A DNA stretch of 64,000 nucleotides, from NCBI GenBank assembly GCA_023079485.1, contig CM041084.1, positions 129,220,792-129,284,791 of the forward strand, in the 5' to 3' direction. Each line of letters begins with the position of its first letter. Position 1 is the first letter of the stretch. Position numbers and translations under genes: made by a program. The notes under the pieces were generated by a model. It worked only from the letters and a program-made list of their open reading frames with translations, was not told where the DNA came from and ran no database searches. This document shows, piece by piece, positions 57,831 through 64,000 of this stretch. The stretch is from Archilochus colubris. Its lineage: Eukaryota; Chordata; Aves; Apodiformes; Trochilidae.

Positions 57831-60324
57831 GCCTTTGAATTAAATAGTAAAATAAAATAAAATTTAAAAAATGTTTTCTTACATTTAAATGTAATTTTCT
57901 GTGCTAGAATTTAAGATGTTTGCCTCTTATTTTTATTCAAGGCTACTGTGTAAGATTCAAAGCCCATGAGATCTTTTCCTCTGTATCACATATGACTGCA
58001 ATTACACAGTGATTTCAAAAGTTAAGAGAAAATGCAGCAGGGTGGAGAGGAGAAGAAGACTGTTGCAGCATAACTGGATTTCCATAAAACTGTAGGCACA
58101 GGATGGGGAAAGAGGAAGAAGAGACAGTGGGTGCTTGTGCCTGTTTCAGGGTCCACACATAACCTCCCTACACATCTTGGAGAAGAGCAGATACCCTCTT
58201 CCTGCTGGAGTGCCTCCAGGAAGCTTTCACATTTCATTCCTGTAAGATTTAGTGAATATCAAATCTGCAATTAATTGTTGTTTTTTGGTTTTTTTTTTCC
58301 CATGTGTTTCAGAATCAGCTAATAACAAGGAGTAGAAGTTTTATCTCTATGAACATTTTCTTCTTGGGCCTGCTCTTCTGTTCATGTGAATAATTGAAAT
58401 TTTATCAGGCTGGGAAAATAGAAGAACATCTATGGATGGAGCCACGAACCACAAACATGAATAAGAGACATCAGAAAAAGTTTTATATAATATATATTCT
58501 TCTAAGTCAAGCTGCCAAGACTTCAAGTGTTTTGAAATACCTGAACTTACACCTTCCTGCCACAAAATGCCTTCTCTACACAGCTGGCACAGTGGGATTG
58601 TTTCCTGATGTCAGTATAACTGTTCAGTTTTCAACTAGGATTTTTTCCAGGTTCAGGTTACTAACTTCAAACCTTTGAAACCTTCAACCAGTGTAATATA
58701 GGATCAAGAGTATAGTGAAGCTTTTTTTTTTTTTTCCCCCTAATGGTAGTATGCAGGCAACTTGTCCAAGTTCCCATTTAGCAGGCTGTAACTAAACACA
58801 AAGGTTGGTTTGGAAAAGGTAGAAATAGAGTGTGCAGTGTCCAGGACTCAAGTGGGTATCTGCTGTTAACACTCAATTTTTAAACACATATTTATTGCAA
58901 GGCAAGTAGTGCAGTGTATGAGATGACTTCTGCAATAACAGGGTGAAGAGGGCGTTTTAAACTATGAGTAGGATGTTTTAGTCTTACAAATTCTAGGATA
59001 CTTAAAATATAACTTCACAGCTGTTAACATTCATAGTGATTAATATCCTGTCTTTAGCTGTAGAGCTCCTCATACGCAGTTGTGGCTTCTAAAACACATT
59101 TCTAAGCAGACCCATAAAGAAGGCTGTTCCCAAAGGAGAGGTCATCTATTACATTTCCCTGTAGTGCTGTTCTCCAGGAGTATGCTATCAGGGGCTGTCT
59201 TGGTTATTTTTCAAAAAGCTAAATAATCCTTTTGGAGCTGAAGCTGAATGGCAAAGCTTTCAAAAAAGTTTCCTGTGAAAATGGGCCCTTAAGATGATTG
59301 ATGTTTTGGATACGACAGAGAGTAGAAGTTTGTTCTGGTTGTGAATGTTGCAAAGGGACTATACGTTTTCATTGAGGATTGTGTTTACAGGATTTTCTGG
59401 CATTAGGAAGTAGAATTTGGAGAAAAGGTCAGTTATCTAAAAAGGCCAAGCACATGTTGCTATTTTATTAGCTTTTTTTTGTAAAAAAGGACTTTGCAGA
59501 AATTTTGCTGTCACTAGCAAATTATACAAATCCCCACTAAGAGCTCAATTTTGTGCTGCATATGCACATCTGACTCCATCTGACTTCGGTTTGTATAAAA
59601 TAATCTAATTTATATCCCTGACCTATCAGCCTTTTGTGTAAACTGATATGCCTTGGCTATATCACTAAATCTAAGGTTTTTTGCTTATCAGCAGTCTTAT
59701 GAACTTGTCAGCTTAATTTAATATCAACTTTCTGTAGGCATACCATCAACATTTAGAAGCAAAATGCTTACTTTGGGGTTTTTTTTAGGAGTTTTTTGAT
59801 AGGTGGATGTTGCAGAGTTTTTTTTTTTTTTTTGCTAGCCTTCTATAATAGAGAAGTTAAATCAAGCCGTTAGTTCTATTAAAAATCTTTGGAAATTAAA
59901 GTGGAAATTACTGATTATAATAGTAATGCCCATGTGGACATTCCATTACATTCTATGACAAAAAGCCATGAGAAACACACCACACATTTGGGGGATCTGA
60001 GAAGTGGGGGAACAGGTACTGAGCAGGACGAGGACTCCCTTGGGTTGATACAAGACTGGGCTGGGTGTACAGCCAGGACCAGGGCACCTCAGGAACTTCC
60101 AGCACCAGCTCCTTCTGGTGTCTGGTTTCCTCCTGTGAGCTGGGGTTCTGCCACCAGCACCAGTGCCAGCACCGTCCTGCTCCAAAACACAGAAGATGAA
60201 ATCAGCTGGGGAGCTGTGCTGACTACTTCCAGGTTGAGTATTACATCAGGAGTTGCAGGTTGACCAGCAAGACCAAACAACTGAAAAACATAAACCAAGA
60301 GGAGTTCTGTGACAGAGATCAGTA

Positions 60325-60430
60325 ATCATAGAATCACAGAATGGTTTGGGTTGGAAGGAACCTTAAAGATCATCTAGTTCCAACTCACCTGCACGGGCAG
60401 GGACACCTTCCACTAGACTGGGTTTCTACA
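60325..60430 (-). mobile_element. CR1 LINE 3'-end fragment
   Basis: Begins with the reversed tail 'atcatagaatcacagaatgg', then 'ttgggttggaaggaacctta' and 'gggcagggacacctt'. About 105 bp. Confidence 0.9.
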
Positions 60431-63400
60431 AGTCCCAGCAATAGTAATAGCAACAGAGGAGACTGCACTGAGAATTAAATTATGAAGATACAAGGGAGTC
60501 AGCAATATACATTCTTACCTCACCATTCAGTGTTTTCAAGTCACCAGGCAACACTAATTGGAAACAAGAATATAAGCCAGTCACTGACTGGAGAGTATCA
60601 ACTCTTCTCAGTCATCTTCAGTCCTTACGTATTTTGTGTTTATAACAAATGAAAGATATTTTTCCTTTTGCTTTCTAAAAGATATGCTTGACACTGTGCT
60701 AAACATGAATTGTTAATCACTTAAATTACCACAAGGTAAGACTTTGGCTGCTAGATGTTTGCTGAGCATTGCTACCTTGAGAAATATGTTGGGGCCTATC
60801 ATCCCTATCTGTAAGCTACCAAAGCATTTGTAAAGGGCCAAAATAGGAGTGGTTGGTTGTTTCTACAAACCTGGGACTTCACAGCGACTGCCAAGGGCAG
60901 AAATTGGCTAAAATATTCATTCAAAAAGCTTTCTCCTGTTAAAGGCTAAGGATATGCTTCAAAGTCTGTGTTTACAACATACACCTCCAGAGACAGAGCA
61001 ACCTACTTCAGCTTTTTTGGTTTTCTTTCTTTTTTTAATGTAATCAGAAAACAAAACCAGCTTCAGAAATGTTTATCAAAAGCTGGACAATTTTCAGCCC
61101 TTAACATTGCCCAGGGTGGAGGTAATTCCATGCTGCAGGGAGTGCTGGGCAGGAAACTGGAAAGAATAAACTCAATTTCCAAGCTAACAAGAAAGTTCTG
61201 AAAAAATTTTGTTTCAATTACCAATAAGCACAGCCCTAGAAGAGGTTACATTTGCACCCTGTCAGCTCTGGCTGGCAAGGGTTGACTTTTTAACTCAATA
61301 TGGGATTGATTTCAGGTTAAAACAGCAGCAAAACCAAGGTGCTTGTATCAGGAGATGAGGGCAATTTAAGTTTGGCTATACATTTAAACAAAGTTTTGTT
61401 AGGATTATATACTGAGTTTTATTTTTGCATTGTTGAATCTGTAGAAAGTATAATCATTTGAAAAAAAGACAAAAAGAAACCTTAAAAGAAACAACAGGTA
61501 GAACACACAAATTTCAGTACTGCTTTATTTTCACAGAAATAGAGGACCTGTTTTGTTGGCTTTTTGTTACATGTGATTAGAGCAAATTAAAATTTAAGTT
61601 AGTTGCTGAATTTGAGCTTCATATTTTGCATGCCAGCAGTTTAGCCTACCAAGCAAAAGCTAAGTTTAACTTAGCCTCTGTTTAAACAGGATTTCTGAAA
61701 TGTTTGTGGACTTTTAAACTAAGACCAAAGTGATATCCACAGAACTTGCTTTTCATATTGGAGAATTATGAGGGTTAGCCTTCTTGTCTTAAAGAATAAA
61801 TGTAGTAACTCTGCTTAAAAAAAAATAAAAGCTCTAAACATTTTAATGGAAGGCTGAGGGTTTAAGAACTGCTATGTTATCACAGCAAAGTTTATTTCAG
61901 TCATTCTACAATTCCAGTACCTGAAGAATACAGATTAAGGCCTGAGCCATTAAAGAAACTGTGTAGCTGTTCTTCAGCAGATCTGCTACAAATAAGTGAA
62001 ACGTATTCCTAATAAGCAATTATCTGAGCAAAGCTGCAGTATAGAAACAGAAACTAGGAATGTTTAAATGCAAGTCCATTACACTGTTGTTATCCTTAAC
62101 TGGCAAGCAACTGTGAAGAAACGTGCTGTTTCCTAGAAAGTAATATTCATGTTAGTACCAGCTCCTTCCTAGTAAGTCTGGTAATGTTTTTCTTAGGTGG
62201 GATTGCTTTTTGAGTCAGAGCTGTAGAGCATAAAAGACATTCATAGTATAGGCAAAGAGAGAGGACAAAAGCAGAAGCCAAGACTAACAAAACTCCTGTG
62301 TTTATAATGCAGGAAGCTCAGGTGCTTTTCAAAGGTGCTTTTCACTGTTTGAAATACCAAAGCATTATCTTGTTTCTAATAAGTATCTCCCATTTTGTCA
62401 AAGGAAAGCAAGATAATGCTGTTAAAAAAAAATCCATAAATAGTACATACTTATTTGTAACCATTTCAATTTTTTCCTATTAAGATACAATTTATAAGCT
62501 CAGCAAAAAGCAGAAATGTTCACACCACAAAGAAAGGGTAAATAGGGTTGACTGTTTTTAAAACTTTCCAACTGCCCTTTTGGTGTACGTTCAGTGATAC
62601 TGGGAATGCATGAAGAACACAAAATGCTGCAGCTGAAGTAACTCGAGTTGGAAAGCATCACTGAGAAGCAGGAGGGTTAAGAAACCCCAAGTGTGACACA
62701 CCTATGGTTAATCCAGGGAAGCTGATCCACACAATGTGGCTGTGGTACTGAGAGCAAGAGGATTTTCAGACAAGACAGAATCTGCCAGTGCCATGCAAAG
62801 CCAGACAGCAACACGCTGCCAGACTGGATTTTTCTTGCATGCTCAACCATGTCAACAGCATTAAATGATTAGAAGTATGTGAGATGATCATCTGTAGGCA
62901 TTATACACACAGGAGAACCAAAGTTTGTATTTGAGTTGTTGACCCCACAGTATATGACTTGACCTGCAGCAAACCAGCTTTATGCCCTCTCTTTGCTGTG
63001 CTGCTGGTTTTGTGGCTTTCCAAAGTACAGTGAGTTTGGTGACATGAGATGGGACTAAAAACAGATTCTGAAGTGCTTGATCATGGCACTCTGAAACAGC
63101 AGTGTCTGGAAGGAGCTGCCTCCAGGATTCCCTCTCACAGTATGTTTGATAAAGCAGATACACGTTTCTGCCACTCATGGTACATTCTCCAAACTGCTAT
63201 ATTTAGCTTTTTACTTTCTATACAAAGAAAGTAAAGATAGAATGATAGTAGCACCCCATATGTATCTGGACAGTCATCTTCACAGATGAGACCAAAACAA
63301 AGGCATTGAGGTGGCACAGACTAATGCTCATTTTTCCCCAAATGAAACCAATTCTGTGCTTAATCATATGGCTGTGGGGAAGGCAGGGAATCAATTCTAC

Positions 63401-64000
63401 CAGGAGGCAGCTGACTTTGAAACTGCTTCCTGAAAAACATGATATCAATTTCTACTTGGTGAGGAGATAAATGCAGAGGAATGGGGTAACTTACTAGCAT
63501 CACTAGTGTGACTTCAACATTGCTTAACTGCCCCATCATGCAGATGCTTTTGTCCTTAATGGCAGAAAGAAAAATGCCAAGAAGTGCAATGCCATGGTAG
63601 CTCAAAGCTTCCTTTCTTGGAGGATTATTTTCATCAATAGCTATTAGGAGACAGGTAATAAAAACATTTCTTTGGTTTGAAGGATTTCTATTGAATAAGC
63701 AAGATGGACTTTTTAATAATGGAATATCAAAGCTTAACCAGGAAAAGTTTGTTCCCAGAATAGTTTTACAGATGAAAATACAACTTACTGTCATCAAACA
63801 GGATTATTTTTGGTAGGCTTTTTTTTTTAAATTGTTTTCATTGTTTTTAATCAAGAGATAGTAAAATCTGAATTGTTATGAAAAGATTATGAAAAAGGTT
63901 ACAGTGATTCATTTACAGTTGATTTATAAAGTTAGCACTCTATTTCAGAAGCCTTATTTTCTTCTTGCTGAACTTAATGCTTCCATATGAAAAAAATAAA

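Larger units (their letters stand above)
55014..64000. other. Downstream region, no gene found
   Basis: 9 kb with two short reverse CR1 fragments (57,690-57,830 and 60,325-60,430) and a 30-bp tandem duplication near 56,131. A possible polyadenylation signal for ERICH5 (AATAAA at 55,552) is present. Long-looking frames at 59,889-60,263 (+) and 63,360-63,797 (-) have no recognisable domain. Confidence 0.6.

Noticed and set aside
59889..60263. 124-codon frame on the + strand
   Set aside because: Low-complexity Ser/Thr/Pro/Ala composition with no domain, followed at once by a CR1 end fragment; likely chance.
55014..64000. RIDA (HRSP12), expected after ERICH5 by synteny on the - strand
   Set aside because: I looked for its conserved pieces (such as ISGQIG, the YKQYF region and the IEIEA end) on the minus strand and found none. 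It probably lies beyond 64,000.

Overview
This window is vertebrate nuclear DNA, most likely from a bird. It holds spliced genes with GT-AG introns and twelve CR1 LINE copies, several ending in the CR1-type ATTCTATG tail. Gene order and orientation (MATN2 forward, RPL30 reverse, ERICH5 forward) match what I recall of human 8q22. No organism can be named from sequence alone. All gene models were built by reading exons, splice sites and frames by eye.

MATN2 (matrilin-2), bases 1 to about 36,080, + strand. The window opens in an intron, so the signal peptide, first vWA domain and probably the first EGF modules lie upstream. I find 14 intact EGF-like exons, each 123 bp (one is 126 bp) and phase 1 at both ends. 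Three further EGF exons are dead (13,199; 20,330; 23,149). Next come the second vWA domain (exons 25,838 and 29,264), a linker exon (34,548) and two coiled-coil exons (34,894 and 35,746). The last two are separated by a textbook U12-type AT-AC intron. The intact exons join into one open frame of about 850 codons ending at TGA 35,796-35,798. Between the EGF module I match to human EGF7 and the vWA2 domain, human MATN2 has three EGF units as I recall it. Here there are ten intact plus two dead units of the KDxCKS type. This tandem expansion and decay of an EGF array is the most striking feature of the window.

RPL30, about 37,698 to 41,886, - strand, convergent with MATN2. It is a complete ribosomal protein eL30 gene (115 aa) with a noncoding first exon starting in a TOP-like pyrimidine tract. 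Its CpG-island promoter has a TCTCGCGAGA palindrome and a 43-bp tandem repeat carrying one GC box per unit. One intron holds a CR1.

Intergenic, about 42,250 to 48,500. It contains a short CR1 fragment and a decayed coding-like stretch on the - strand (45,706-46,106) that I cannot identify.

ERICH5, 48,506 to 55,013, + strand. It has an N-myristoylation-type start (MGCSSSA) in a CpG island, a Glu-rich central exon, and a short third exon. The reading frame stops at a TGA, and the matching frame stays open beyond it.

The final 9 kb (55,014-64,000) shows only CR1 fragments and unremarkable AT-rich sequence. The next gene expected by synteny (RIDA) was looked for and not found.
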